Assembly (NCBI GenBank): GCA_023419515.1
Contig: JAEZXW010000028.1
Span: 1-64,000 of the forward strand
DNA length: 64,000 nucleotides
Direction of reading: 5' to 3'
From: Actinomycetes bacterium
GTDB taxonomy: Bacteria > Actinomycetota > Coriobacteriia > Coriobacteriales > JAEZXW01
Made by a program: the position numbers and the translations under genes. Position 1 is the first letter of the stretch. Every line of letters starts with the position of its first letter. Positions 50,215 to 58,975 of this stretch are shown here, piece by piece. The notes under the pieces were generated by a model. That model worked only from the letters and a program-made list of their open reading frames with translations. It was not told the DNA's origin and searched no databases.

Positions 50215-51957
50215 CTAGAGTGAACGTGATGCCAAAAATTCAATTTGTGGATAGCGGGCGCAGATCTCGGCTGCCTCTTCAATAGCAACAGCTAAGCGCT
50301 CGATTGGGTCATCATCAGGACTAATAAGATGGATGTGGAGGGCTCGCCTGTCCTTTTGCGTCAAGGTTGCCAAGTCTCCCTTTGCCTGAGCAATCGCAAG
50401 TTCTCCCAGTGTGTAGTCCTCATGCGGTACGGTAATGACATCTTGCTCATTGGCACTGATAATCAAAAAGACGCCGTGATTAGGGCCGCCCTTGTGTAGC
50501 TGTCCTGTTGAGTGGAGGTAGCGCGGACCAATCTCTAAGCAGGTGGGATTACCCAAGCGTGAGGCGACTGCATGGCGAATGCGCTCAATTGCAAAACGAC
50601 GCTCGCCTGTAAAGGGTAGAAACGCATTGATGCTCACATAATCTTGCAGCGAGATTTGCTCGAGCCACAGACACAACAATTCATGCAGGTTATTTGGAGC
50701 ATCCTTGCTCGTCACAAAACCAGAATGCTCATAGATGAGCCACGGCTCAGCTACGGTTTGGGGATGAGCGGGCAACATGCCGTGCAGTGCACGAGCAGTG
50801 TTGACTTTAGCGAGCTGCACGTCGGGCTGATCAAAGGGGCAGACCTGCATGAGGTAACCAAGCATGCTCGTCGCATATTCCCAGAGCACAAAGTGCACGC
50901 CGATATCGAGGGTGTCGCAGATCGTATATTGGCGCAGCGGAGAGCGCTCGCTCACTTGAGCCAGATCACGCTCAAAAGCAGCGTTTTCATCGAGTGCGGG
51001 AATGTTGTAGGCAACGCAGGGGCGGGCGGAATACGGCGGATTGAGTAAGACCGGATTAATTTCAATCTGCGGCACGATTCCCTTGCCATCTTTGCCGAGC
51101 GACTCGGCAACCAGCTGTTCAAGCCATAGGCCAAAGACGCGGGCTGCTTGCGGACTCATGTAGCTAAAGGTCAAGCCGCTCTGCGTCGAGAGGTTGTCGT
51201 ACAAAAACGTGGCAAGTTCGATGGCGGGGTTTGTCTCAACGTCCTCAGCGCAAGCAAGTTCCATTTCTGCGGCACGGGCGAGGAATTGTTTGAGATCGAT
51301 GCCCACGAGTGCCGTTGGCACCAGACCAAAGACCGAAAGCGCGCTAAAGCGGCCACCAACTGAGGTGACACCATAAAACACGCGCCTAAACTGGCATTTT
51401 TCTGCAATCTCAGTAAGTTTGTTGGTACCAGGATCAGTGATAGCGACAAAGCGTGAGCCAGCCTTGGCAACATCGCCATCAAACTGCTCGAGCGCCCAGC
51501 GCCATAATACCTGAAAGAGCGAGAGTGTCTCGATGGTCGACCCTGATTTGCTCGACACCAAAAAGATAGTAGTTGCAACATCACAGGCATCCATGATCTT
51601 TTTGAGGTAGAGCGGTGAGAGTGAATCGAGGGTTGAAAACCTAATCTTAGGGTGAAGCGCCGCGTTGATCTTAGTGATGGTCATCGGCGCCTGGCTTGAG
51701 CCACCTTCGCCAATCAAGATGACGCGGGTCAACCCCTCATCAATACACGTTTGTGCGAACTGCTGGATATCGTCGATGTCGGCGGAAGGATTGCTTGCAA
51801 GTTGAGTCCAGCCCATAAAGTTCTGGGCGGTTTCGACTGCTTGAGCAGAAAAGTCATAGAGACTCGCATCGCTTGCGTGGATACGAGAAGCCACACGCTT
51901 CTCAACGAGGAGCGCTTGTGTGGGAGAGGTATGTGGCAAAGGCATAAGTGAAGACAC
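50215..51957 (-). CDS. pgi: Glucose-6-phosphate isomerase (Tal-Pgi fusion type, stand-alone)
   Basis: Protein of 580 aa matching the PGI half of actinobacterial transaldolase/PGI fusions rather than the classic PGI. Sugar-isomerase motifs are present: 'LIGEGGSSQAPM', 'LVSSKSGSTIETLSLF', 'ITDPGTNKLTEIAEK', 'GVTSVGGRFSALSVFGLVP', and 'CPFDQPDVQLAK'. There is no transaldolase domain at the N-terminus. The GTG start at 51957 has GGAGG 5 nt upstream. A promoter is seen at 52000-52029. It is on the same strand as hypE but appears to be separately transcribed. It converts glucose 6-phosphate to fructose 6-phosphate. Confidence 0.9.
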   Translation of the reverse strand: MSSLMPLPHTSPTQALLVEKRVASRIHASDASLYDFSAQAVETAQNFMGWTQLASNPSADIDDIQQFAQTCIDEGLTRVILIGEGGSSQAPMTITKINAALHPKIRFSTLDSLSPLYLKKIMDACDVATTIFLVSSKSGSTIETLSLFQVLWRWALEQFDGDVAKAGSRFVAITDPGTNKLTEIAEKCQFRRVFYGVTSVGGRFSALSVFGLVPTALVGIDLKQFLARAAEMELACAEDVETNPAIELATFLYDNLSTQSGLTFSYMSPQAARVFGLWLEQLVAESLGKDGKGIVPQIEINPVLLNPPYSARPCVAYNIPALDENAAFERDLAQVSERSPLRQYTICDTLDIGVHFVLWEYATSMLGYLMQVCPFDQPDVQLAKVNTARALHGMLPAHPQTVAEPWLIYEHSGFVTSKDAPNNLHELLCLWLEQISLQDYVSINAFLPFTGERRFAIERIRHAVASRLGNPTCLEIGPRYLHSTGQLHKGGPNHGVFLIISANEQDVITVPHEDYTLGELAIAQAKGDLATLTQKDRRALHIHLISPDDDPIERLAVAIEEAAEICARYPQIEFLASRSL

Positions 51958-51999
51958 CTTCGCCTCCTTACCAGACTTATCCTGCAGTTAAACAAAGGT

Positions 52000-52029
52000 A
52001 TTTTATCAAAACTTTTCTATGAGGTCACA
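52000..52029 (-). promoter_or_regulatory. Candidate promoter of pgi
   Basis: Minus-strand TGTGAC (52029-52024), 18 bp, TAAAAT (52005-52000). It lies 43 nt upstream of the pgi GTG in the 177-bp gap after hypE. Confidence 0.45.
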
Positions 52030-52134
52030 GGGTATGAGCTGCGCCATCACTACTGCGCTGCAATGAGCGCGCCACGGTTGGGTGTTGAAGCTCAGTGTTG
52101 GGATCGGGCTGCGGTCATTGTTGTCTGTGATCAA

Positions 52135-53157
52135 CTAGCAAATGCGTGGAAGCTGTTCACCAACTAGCATGTCAAGGACACGCTTCGAGCCGACTGCTGT
52201 GGTGATGTAGACGCGCGGTGAACTTGGATTGCGTGGTTCACTCACGGTGCCGATGATAGCCGCCTCTGAACCGTAGGGCGAAGCCTGCATCGCAGCTAGG
52301 GCCGCCTCAGCTTCATCCGCTGGAACAACAGCAACGATCTTACCTTCGTTAGCGACCTGAAAAACGTCGTAGCCAAGCATCTCGCAGGCACCGCGCACCT
52401 GATCATGCACTGGCACGTCGTGCTCCTGAACAGTGATGTCGACCCCGCTCGACTCGGCAAACTCGTTGAGGGTGCTCGCCAAGCCACCGCGGGTTGGATC
52501 GCGGAAGCACCTCGTGTGTGGTGCTGCTTCAAGCACGCTGGCGATCAGCTTGTTGAGTGGTGCACAATCGCTTTCGATGTCGGAGTAAAAGGCGAGGTCT
52601 TCGCGTTGAGAGATGATGCAGATGCCGTGATCACCGATGCTGCCCGAGATCAAGACCACATCTCCTGGCTGGATATGTGAAGCTGAAAGATCAAGCTCGG
52701 GGTTGACCGCACCGATACCTGTCGTCGTGATAAAGACGCCGTCACCGTGGCCTTTGTCGACAACCTTGGTGTCGCCCGTGATGATGGCAACGCCTGCCTC
52801 ATCAGCAGTCTTTTTCATTGAGTGGACGATTTTTTCGAGCTCTTCAACCGCAAAGCCCTCTTCCAAAATGAATGAAACAGCGAGGTATTGTGGGGTGGCA
52901 CCTGAGGTGGCAACGTCGTTGACCGTGCCACAGACAGCGATGCGGCCAATGTCACCACCAGGAAAAATGTGCGGGGTTACCACAAAGCTGTCAGTGCTCA
53001 TGGCCACTGCGTTGCTTGGCAGGCTCACCACGCTCGCATCGTTTGCCTGTAAGAGCTCTTCACTTGCATATCCTGCAAAGAAAATCTCATCAATGAGACG
53101 CTTCATCATCGTGCCGCCACTGCCGTGGCCAAGCAAGACTGTTTTATCGGTTGCCAT
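52135..53157 (-). CDS. hypE: Hydrogenase maturation protein HypE
   Basis: Dehydrates the thiocarboxamide carried on its own C-terminal Cys to thiocyanate, the CN donor for the [NiFe]-hydrogenase active site. The PurM-like fold shows 'LLGHGSGGTMMKRLIDEIFF', 'DIGRIAVCGTVNDVATSGA', 'GDTKVVDKGHGDGVFITTTG' and 'FRDPTRGGLASTLNEFA'. The protein ends in 'LPRIC', with the required terminal Cys. The length of 340 aa is normal. It lies 103 nt after hypD on the same strand and completes the set F-C-D-E. Confidence 0.97.
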   Translation of the reverse strand: MATDKTVLLGHGSGGTMMKRLIDEIFFAGYASEELLQANDASVVSLPSNAVAMSTDSFVVTPHIFPGGDIGRIAVCGTVNDVATSGATPQYLAVSFILEEGFAVEELEKIVHSMKKTADEAGVAIITGDTKVVDKGHGDGVFITTTGIGAVNPELDLSASHIQPGDVVLISGSIGDHGICIISQREDLAFYSDIESDCAPLNKLIASVLEAAPHTRCFRDPTRGGLASTLNEFAESSGVDITVQEHDVPVHDQVRGACEMLGYDVFQVANEGKIVAVVPADEAEAALAAMQASPYGSEAAIIGTVSEPRNPSSPRVYITTAVGSKRVLDMLVGEQLPRIC

Positions 53158-53260
53158 GCTGTATCCGTCCGTTGGGTTATTTGTTCGTTCAATGGATCAT
53201 GTTCATTGGTGAGGATAATTGTTTTGGATTAATCGCTAATAAGAGCGCTGTTTTGCGCGG

Positions 53261-54418
53261 TTAATCCTCTCGGTAGCGGTAGTATGCAGCGCAGCTTCCT
53301 TCGCTCGAGACCATGCAGGCACCGATTGGATTTTCGGGCGTGCACTTGCGCCCAAAGAGCCCACACTTGTTGGGCATCAACGCGCCGCGCAGTACGTCAC
53401 CGCAGCGACATCCCTTGTGCTCGATGGTGGGCTCAGCCTGTGGAGCAAAGCGTTCACGAGCATCGTAGCGCGCGTATTCGCCCTTGAGCTTGATGCCACT
53501 TAAGCCAATATCACCAAGGCCTCGCCAGTTGGCGTCGCAGGGTTCAAAGTAGGTGTCGATGAGAGCTTGCGCAGTGATATTGCCCTCGTAGGCAACACCG
53601 CGCGGATAGCCGTTTTCAATCGCGGCGCGCCTGCCGACGACCTGCTCAACCAGCATCAAGATGCCCTGAAGCACATCGATCGGCTCAAAACCAACCACCA
53701 CACCCGGAATCTCATAGTTACGTGCCAAAAACTCGTATGCCTTCAGTCCAATGATCGTCGAGACATGGCCGGGCAAAATCAGGCCATCAACGTGAACTTC
53801 AGGGTCGTTGACGATCGCCTCAAGCGCATGGGGCATCGTCTTGTGCGCGCAGTAGATTGAGAAGTTGTCGAGCTTGAGCGCCTGGGCTGCCTCAAGCGCC
53901 GCCGCGATGATAGGAGCGGTCGTTTCAAAGCCAACAGCTGCAAAGATAACCTGCTTGTCAGGGTTCTTTTGAGCGATCGTGAGCGAATCGAGCGGTGAGT
54001 AAACCACGCGAACCTCATGCCCTGCTGCCTTTTCGGCGTTCAAAGATGAGGTTGATCCTGGCACGCGCATCATGTCGCCAAAGCTCGTCATGATGACGTT
54101 GTCGAGCCTGGCAAGTGCAATAATCTCATCAATATCGACGTTTGCTGTCACGCAGACGGGACAGCCTGGGCCAGAGAGAAGCTCAAGACCTTTGGGCATC
54201 GCGTTTCTGATGCCATAGCGTGCAATCGAGACCGTGTGCGTACCGCAAACCTCCATGAGCCTGATGGTCTTGTCATCTACGAGCTCGTGGATGCGTTCGA
54301 TGATCTGACTAGCAAGGTTGGGATTTCTCAGTAAACCGCGATCAAGCCCCAGTGGGTTGTAGAGGCTTGTCTGATTGACTTGCGAGGTTGATTGAGTTGT
54401 TGGGATGGGCGCGCTCAT
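53261..54418 (-). CDS. hypD: Hydrogenase maturation protein HypD
   Basis: Scaffold on which the Fe(CN)2CO unit is assembled together with HypC. 'LMEVCGTHTVSIARYGIRNA' and 'LLSGPGCPVCVTANVDIDE' carry the two conserved Cys clusters near the metal site, 'VGFETTAPIIAAALEAAQ' is central, and the C-terminal 'KGCRCGDVLRGALMPNKCGL' with the following Cys residues binds the [4Fe-4S] cluster. The length of 385 aa is typical. It overlaps hypC by 4 nt (ATGA). Confidence 0.97.
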   Translation of the reverse strand: MSAPIPTTQSTSQVNQTSLYNPLGLDRGLLRNPNLASQIIERIHELVDDKTIRLMEVCGTHTVSIARYGIRNAMPKGLELLSGPGCPVCVTANVDIDEIIALARLDNVIMTSFGDMMRVPGSTSSLNAEKAAGHEVRVVYSPLDSLTIAQKNPDKQVIFAAVGFETTAPIIAAALEAAQALKLDNFSIYCAHKTMPHALEAIVNDPEVHVDGLILPGHVSTIIGLKAYEFLARNYEIPGVVVGFEPIDVLQGILMLVEQVVGRRAAIENGYPRGVAYEGNITAQALIDTYFEPCDANWRGLGDIGLSGIKLKGEYARYDARERFAPQAEPTIEHKGCRCGDVLRGALMPNKCGLFGRKCTPENPIGACMVSSEGSCAAYYRYRED

Positions 54419-54672
54419 TTTTTGAGTACCTGCAAATCTTCAATTTCATCATGAGCAAGCTCAGGAAACTCAGCGAGTAGATCGAGGGTCATCTTGGCAC
54501 CCTCCTCAGTCTCTTCTTGGATAGAAAAGCCGGCATGCACCAAAACCCAGTCGCCGACCTGAACGTTTGGCGTTAATCTGATCGAAATATCGCGTTTAAC
54601 ACCCATGAGATCAACGGTTGCTTGATACATCTCGCGGACCTCGGTGATTTTGCCTGGAATGGCTAAGCACAT
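54415..54672 (-). CDS. hypC: Hydrogenase maturation chaperone HypC
   Basis: Small chaperone of 85 aa that carries the Fe(CN)2CO unit from HypD to the hydrogenase large subunit. 'MCLAIPGKITEV' gives the essential Cys2, and 'VQVGDWVLVHAGFSIQ' is the conserved OB-fold part. It lies 84 nt after hypF and overlaps hypD by 4 nt. Confidence 0.97.
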   Translation of the reverse strand: MCLAIPGKITEVREMYQATVDLMGVKRDISIRLTPNVQVGDWVLVHAGFSIQEETEEGAKMTLDLLAEFPELAHDEIEDLQVLKK

Positions 54673-54756
54673 TGCCGCATCGCCTCTTTCTTCCTGTCAC
54701 CCAATTGCAAAGCTTTCTTGATGGTTGATTATAAAAACACCAGTTCGGTTGATGTG

Positions 54757-57471
54757 TCAGGCAGTTGATGCCTGCGGCTCATCGACAGTTCCCCTCACCT
54801 GAAGCGCAAATGCTACAGCCGCCTGTCCATAAGCGATACAACCATCGTTTTGAGGAAGCTCGCGTGAAAAATATGTCTTTTGTTCTAACTCTACGCCTTC
54901 GGGGTTCAGTCCAAGCGTTACAAGTTTTATCAGAATACGATTCATGAATGTTCCACCCGAAAAACATGCAGGTAGATCACCGTATTTGATTTGCAGTTGT
55001 TGTGTCAATTTGATGATGAGACCGCCGATCACGAGGTGTACATCAAGGGCGATGGCCTCGTATTTATCGTCCGCGTCCATGCGATCTAAGACCCATGCAA
55101 TAAGCGCTCTGGTATCGATGATGCCTGATGAGTTTGGCATGAGGGCATCAACCATGGCGCGGATCTGGTCTTGTGCCATAAGTTCGCTGGCGTATTCGGC
55201 AAGGATCGCCATGCTTGAGTTCGCTTTGGTTGAGGTGTGATTGTCTTGCCGTGACAGGTGAGATGAGCGCGTGTACTCCCAAGCGAGGAGTCCTCGGTGG
55301 GCTGCTGCTTCGAGCAAGATTGCCGCTTCACCCTCGTAGGTGGGGTTGCGGCAGATCCCAAGGAGGGCTGAGATTGCGTCAAAGAGTCGACCACAGCTGG
55401 TCGAGAAGGTCACGCCAAGACCCGCTCTACCAACGAGCTCGCGTATCATCTGCAGCTCTTTGGGATCGATTGATTGTTGGAGAGACTGTGCTGCTGGATG
55501 ATCGACCAGTCCAAAATGAGCGAGCACGCCAATAGCAAGGCGGTCGGTGTGTTTGATGGCTCGTTCGCCGCCGACAAGCGGAATTGCCTTAAAGTGCGCC
55601 ACGCGCTTGGCGCTGGCGAGCGTTGCCACAAAGAATTCGCCACCCCACAGATCACCTGAGTGGTCATCGATGGTGAGATCCTCATAATCGGGGATGAGAT
55701 GATATGACGTGCTGGTTTGTTCTTGACCGAGGGCGACCCAGGGTGCTCCCGTGCCATCAAAGGCAACACCAATGCAGGCGTTGATGTCGTGCTCAGCCAT
55801 GACGGCAGCCACGTGAGCATGGTGGTGGCAGACGTCGACGCGTGTGCAGTGCTCTTCCTGCTGAGATTCAGCATAACTATTGTTCTGTGCGTTATGGCTG
55901 CTTAGTTCGAGATAATGGTTCCCCCACATTGTCGAGTGATAGGAGGGGTGCATGTCGAGGGCAAGTGTGGTGGGATCAAGTCGTAAAAGCTCACGATAGG
56001 TTGCAAGGGTTGACTCAAACGATTCTAAAATTGCCGCGTTGTGAAGATCGCCGATGTGTTGCGAGACAAAGACTTGTGGGCCTTGGGCAAGAGCAAAGGT
56101 ATTCTTTTGCTCAGAGCCCGTTGCGAGGATGACACGGTTCATAACCTCGCATTCCTGTGGAGTTGCAGCTATTGGATCTGCTGGTTGCTCAAAGAGCTGC
56201 GTCGCCTTGATAGGTACGGGGAATGGTGCATACCCACGAGCTCTACGAATCATATAGAGTTTGTCATCCAAGATGCGAACGACTGAATCATCGAGTCGCT
56301 GTACGATTTGGCGGTCGTGAAGCACAAAGCCGTCGGCGATGGCGTTGAGCGCTGAAAGCGCGTAGTTGTCATCGATACAGATTGGCTCACCAGAAATATT
56401 ACCGCTCGTCATGATGAGCGGACGGCCAACCAGCCTCGTGAGCAGGTGGTGCAGTGGCGTGCTCGGCAGCATGACGCCGACTTCAAGCAGATCGAGGGTC
56501 ACTGAAGGTGCAAGTGGTGCATCTTGGCGTTTTTCCAGCAGCACGATAGGTGCAGCGCTTGAGGCGAGGGCAGTTTTTTCTGCTTCAGAGAGATGCCCAA
56601 GTTCACTCGCTGCATCGATGTCAGCCACCATGCATGCGAGCGCTTTGCGGGGGCGATGCTTGCGGTGGCGCAGGGTTGCGACTGCTGCTTCATTGGTGGC
56701 ATCGCAGGCAAGGTGAAATCCGCCGAGACCCTTGATAGCGAGAATTTTGCCGTCAAGCAGGGAGTGGGCTGCCGTCTCAAGAATGAGGTCGGAGTTTAGC
56801 CGTCGCTCTTCAACGGTGGTGCCACTGACACTCAAGCGCTCATCGCCAGCCTGCCAGCTTATCTGCGGTCCACAGATAAAGCAGGCGTCGGGCTGGGCAT
56901 CAAAGCGTCTATTCGCTGGATCGTGATACTCCGTACTGCACTCATGGCACATTTGAAACTCATGCATTGACGTGCGGCAACGATCATAGGGAAGTTCTTT
57001 AATGACGGTCGCGCGCGGTCCGCAGTTGGTGCAGTTGATAAAGGGATAGTGATAGCGCCGATTGTCTGGATCTAACAGTTCCGCTAGGCAGTCAGGACAG
57101 GTTGCGAGGTCTGCTGAGACGTGCGTGGTTTGCCGATAAGGGAGGTCATATTCATCATCACGCGATTCGATGATCTCAAAGGGTCGAGGATTGCCTGCTT
57201 CATCGATGTCATTCTCAGCAAGCTCACTCGGTTTGACCGTAAACTCGGTGACCCGCGCCTGTGGAGGCAGATCGTTTTTAAGCGTGTGAGTAAAGGCTTT
57301 AATCGCCTGCTCGTCTTTGACAATTGCGTGGATGGTAACACCGCGAACGCCGTTTAAGACCCATCCGGCAATTTGGTGCTGAGTAGCAATGCGCCAGATG
57401 GTTGGACGCATGCCAACTCCCTGGACAACGCCCTTGAGTGACACGTCATATGCTAGCCAGTGTTGCTTCAT
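54757..57471 (-). CDS. hypF: Carbamoyltransferase HypF
   Basis: Transfers a carbamoyl group from carbamoyl phosphate to HypE. In order it has an acylphosphatase domain ('KGVVQGVGMRPTIWRIA', residues about 10-95), paired zinc fingers ('CPDCLAEL', 'CTNCGP', 'CHECSTEY', 'CFICGP'; about 115-200), a YrdC domain (about 225-400) and a Kae1/TobZ-like carbamoyltransferase domain ('VDVCHHHAHVAAVMAEH', 'GVAFDGTGAPWVALG', 'CFSGGTFMNRIL'). The length of 904 aa is well above the usual 740-780; the excess is in polar insertions, for example around 'HNAQNNSYAESQQEEHC'. It overlaps nikR by 4 nt (ATGA). Confidence 0.96.
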   Translation of the reverse strand: MKQHWLAYDVSLKGVVQGVGMRPTIWRIATQHQIAGWVLNGVRGVTIHAIVKDEQAIKAFTHTLKNDLPPQARVTEFTVKPSELAENDIDEAGNPRPFEIIESRDDEYDLPYRQTTHVSADLATCPDCLAELLDPDNRRYHYPFINCTNCGPRATVIKELPYDRCRTSMHEFQMCHECSTEYHDPANRRFDAQPDACFICGPQISWQAGDERLSVSGTTVEERRLNSDLILETAAHSLLDGKILAIKGLGGFHLACDATNEAAVATLRHRKHRPRKALACMVADIDAASELGHLSEAEKTALASSAAPIVLLEKRQDAPLAPSVTLDLLEVGVMLPSTPLHHLLTRLVGRPLIMTSGNISGEPICIDDNYALSALNAIADGFVLHDRQIVQRLDDSVVRILDDKLYMIRRARGYAPFPVPIKATQLFEQPADPIAATPQECEVMNRVILATGSEQKNTFALAQGPQVFVSQHIGDLHNAAILESFESTLATYRELLRLDPTTLALDMHPSYHSTMWGNHYLELSSHNAQNNSYAESQQEEHCTRVDVCHHHAHVAAVMAEHDINACIGVAFDGTGAPWVALGQEQTSTSYHLIPDYEDLTIDDHSGDLWGGEFFVATLASAKRVAHFKAIPLVGGERAIKHTDRLAIGVLAHFGLVDHPAAQSLQQSIDPKELQMIRELVGRAGLGVTFSTSCGRLFDAISALLGICRNPTYEGEAAILLEAAAHRGLLAWEYTRSSHLSRQDNHTSTKANSSMAILAEYASELMAQDQIRAMVDALMPNSSGIIDTRALIAWVLDRMDADDKYEAIALDVHLVIGGLIIKLTQQLQIKYGDLPACFSGGTFMNRILIKLVTLGLNPEGVELEQKTYFSRELPQNDGCIAYGQAAVAFALQVRGTVDEPQASTA

Positions 57472-58046
57472 TGTAGTGTTGTGTGATCGTGATGGTGCCC
57501 ATGGTGATCACTGTGAGTAGCGTGATTGCCGCCGCAGCCACAGGCGTCGTGATGCTGAGCGTGGTGGTTGCCACGGTCGCGTCTATCCTGATAGTCGTGG
57601 TCGCAGCCGTGCTTACGACTATCAGCTGATTGAATAACCGTAGCGGTCAAGTGACCGGTTTTGACGCCTTTGAGCCCCATGAGCTTGTTGGCAAGCGCGC
57701 GTACCTCGGTCGCCTCACCCTTAAGCGCAATCACCTCAAGGCAATAAGAAAGATCGAGGTGAATATGCATTTTTGAGATCACCATGGAGCCAGCGTGGTG
57801 CTCGATCTCGTCTTTTTCTTGTGAGAGCTTGCTGTGATGATGACCGTAGAGCAAGGTGAGCGTTCCTGCGACAAGTGCTCCTGGTTGAGCCCATGCCTGA
57901 TCGTTGAGCTCATCGCGAATCAAGTCGCGGACAGCTTCTGATCGATTGGCGGTTGCTCCGCGCGTGTTGACATACGCATCAAAATCGCGCAGTAAATCCT
58001 GGGACAGCGTCACCGAAAAACGAATGAGTTGATCTCCACTACTCAT
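57468..58046 (-). CDS. nikR: Nickel-responsive regulator NikR with His-rich C-terminal tail
   Basis: Ribbon-helix-helix repressor (residues 5-50) with an ACT-type nickel domain. The Ni ligands correspond to H83, H94, H96 and C102 in 'HAGSMVISKMHIHLDLSYCL', with the same spacing as Escherichia coli NikR. After the normal end (about 140) it continues for about 50 residues rich in His, Asp, Cys and Gly ('DHDYQDRRDRGNHHAQHHDA', 'CGCGGNHATHSDHHGHHHDH'), a probable metal-binding tail. Start: ATG at 58046 is chosen because the RHH begins there; an upstream extension would overlap the preceding gene. It heads the hypFCDE operon and may both sense and store nickel. Confidence 0.88.
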   Translation of the reverse strand: MSSGDQLIRFSVTLSQDLLRDFDAYVNTRGATANRSEAVRDLIRDELNDQAWAQPGALVAGTLTLLYGHHHSKLSQEKDEIEHHAGSMVISKMHIHLDLSYCLEVIALKGEATEVRALANKLMGLKGVKTGHLTATVIQSADSRKHGCDHDYQDRRDRGNHHAQHHDACGCGGNHATHSDHHGHHHDHTTLQ

Positions 58047-58077
58047 GGCGGGCGTTTGTGCTAAAAGCGAGTGTGCG

Positions 58078-58332
58078 CTACACGAGAGATACGGTGGTTC
58101 CGTCTTGATCTTGCGTGTCACGCTCGAGGGCATCGGTCATCTCGTCGAGGAGTGAGCGAGCCTCATCAAGCAGGTTTTGTGCTTCCAACAGTTTTTTTGC
58201 CGTGCGCTGCATCTGTGCATCGTCAGCGAGGTGATAGGTTTTGTGAGTCCAGCGACGCACCAGTGCGACATGATCATTGAGCAGATCGATGTTTCCCTGA
58301 AGCTGTGAGGTATTCACGCCATTGGTGCACAT
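58078..58332 (-). CDS. Small helical protein, unknown
   Basis: An 84-aa soluble, probably coiled-coil protein ('QRTAKKLLEAQNLLDEARSL', 'LDEMTDALERDTQDQDG'). I do not recognise the family. ATG at 58332 with GGAG 8 nt upstream is preferred over the GTG at 58341. It is 31 nt upstream of nikR and on the same strand, so it likely leads the nikR-hyp operon and may be related to nickel or hydrogenase use; this is inference only. Confidence 0.65.
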   Translation of the reverse strand: MCTNGVNTSQLQGNIDLLNDHVALVRRWTHKTYHLADDAQMQRTAKKLLEAQNLLDEARSLLDEMTDALERDTQDQDGTTVSLV

Positions 58333-58390
58333 AAGGGTCACTCCAGTTCTCTTAAATCATTGCTCTCATTCGTTACTATCTAGCGGTTTT

Positions 58391-58444
58391 GAGGCAAAAT
58401 AAACACCCTTATCTTTGCGCTAATTACTGCAAAAGATAAGGGTG
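58391..58444 (-). terminator. Intrinsic terminator of trxA
   Basis: On the minus strand CACCCTTATCTTT pairs with AAAGATAAGGGTG (58432-58444 and 58404-58416), followed by TTTATTTTG. Stem of 13 bp with an inner TGC/GCA. It is 69 nt after the trxA stop. Confidence 0.92.
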
Positions 58445-58513
58445 CTATTTGCAATTTCATACAAATTTAAGATTGCAAGCAGATGCTCGAGCGCGACTTG
58501 CCTTAAGCTTAGT

Positions 58514-58834
58514 TTAGCCGAGGTGCTCCTCAAGCTGGCGCAGGATAGCTGCCTTTGGAGATGCACCAACGAGGGTTGCAACAGGCTGGCCACCCTTGAA
58601 GAGAATCATAGTTGGGATTGACATAACACGATACTGCGCAGCCAGATCCTGGTTCTCATCAACATTGCACTTACCAACGTTCAGGCGATCTGACTCCTCG
58701 TTGCCGAGCTCCTCAATAACTGGACCAAGCTGACGGCAAGGGCCACACCACTCAGCCCAAAAATCAAGCAGGAAAGGCTTGTCAGACTTGAGAACAAGCT
58801 CTTCAAAATTAGCAGCAGTAATTTGCTCAGCCAT
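58514..58834 (-). CDS. trxA: Thioredoxin
   Basis: Classic 106-aa thioredoxin reducing protein disulfides in the cytoplasm. The active site 'FWAEWCGPCRQL' has Cys30 and Cys33, and the cis-Pro is in 'VMSIPTMILFKGGQPV'. The start at 58834 follows AAGGAG with 6-nt spacing; an in-frame extension to 58873 is not supported. It has its own strong terminator. Confidence 0.96.
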   Translation of the reverse strand: MAEQITAANFEELVLKSDKPFLLDFWAEWCGPCRQLGPVIEELGNEESDRLNVGKCNVDENQDLAAQYRVMSIPTMILFKGGQPVATLVGASPKAAILRQLEEHLG

Positions 58835-58975
58835 CGTAACTCCTTTTGGTAAGTGCGCATCAAGCTTGCGCAAAATGCAAAACTATTAACATGTGCACTC
58901 ATATATACCCAGCCGCACTAAAAATATCAGGTTATGCATGGGCAATATTGGCTGCATCGCTAAAGCACAATTTTG

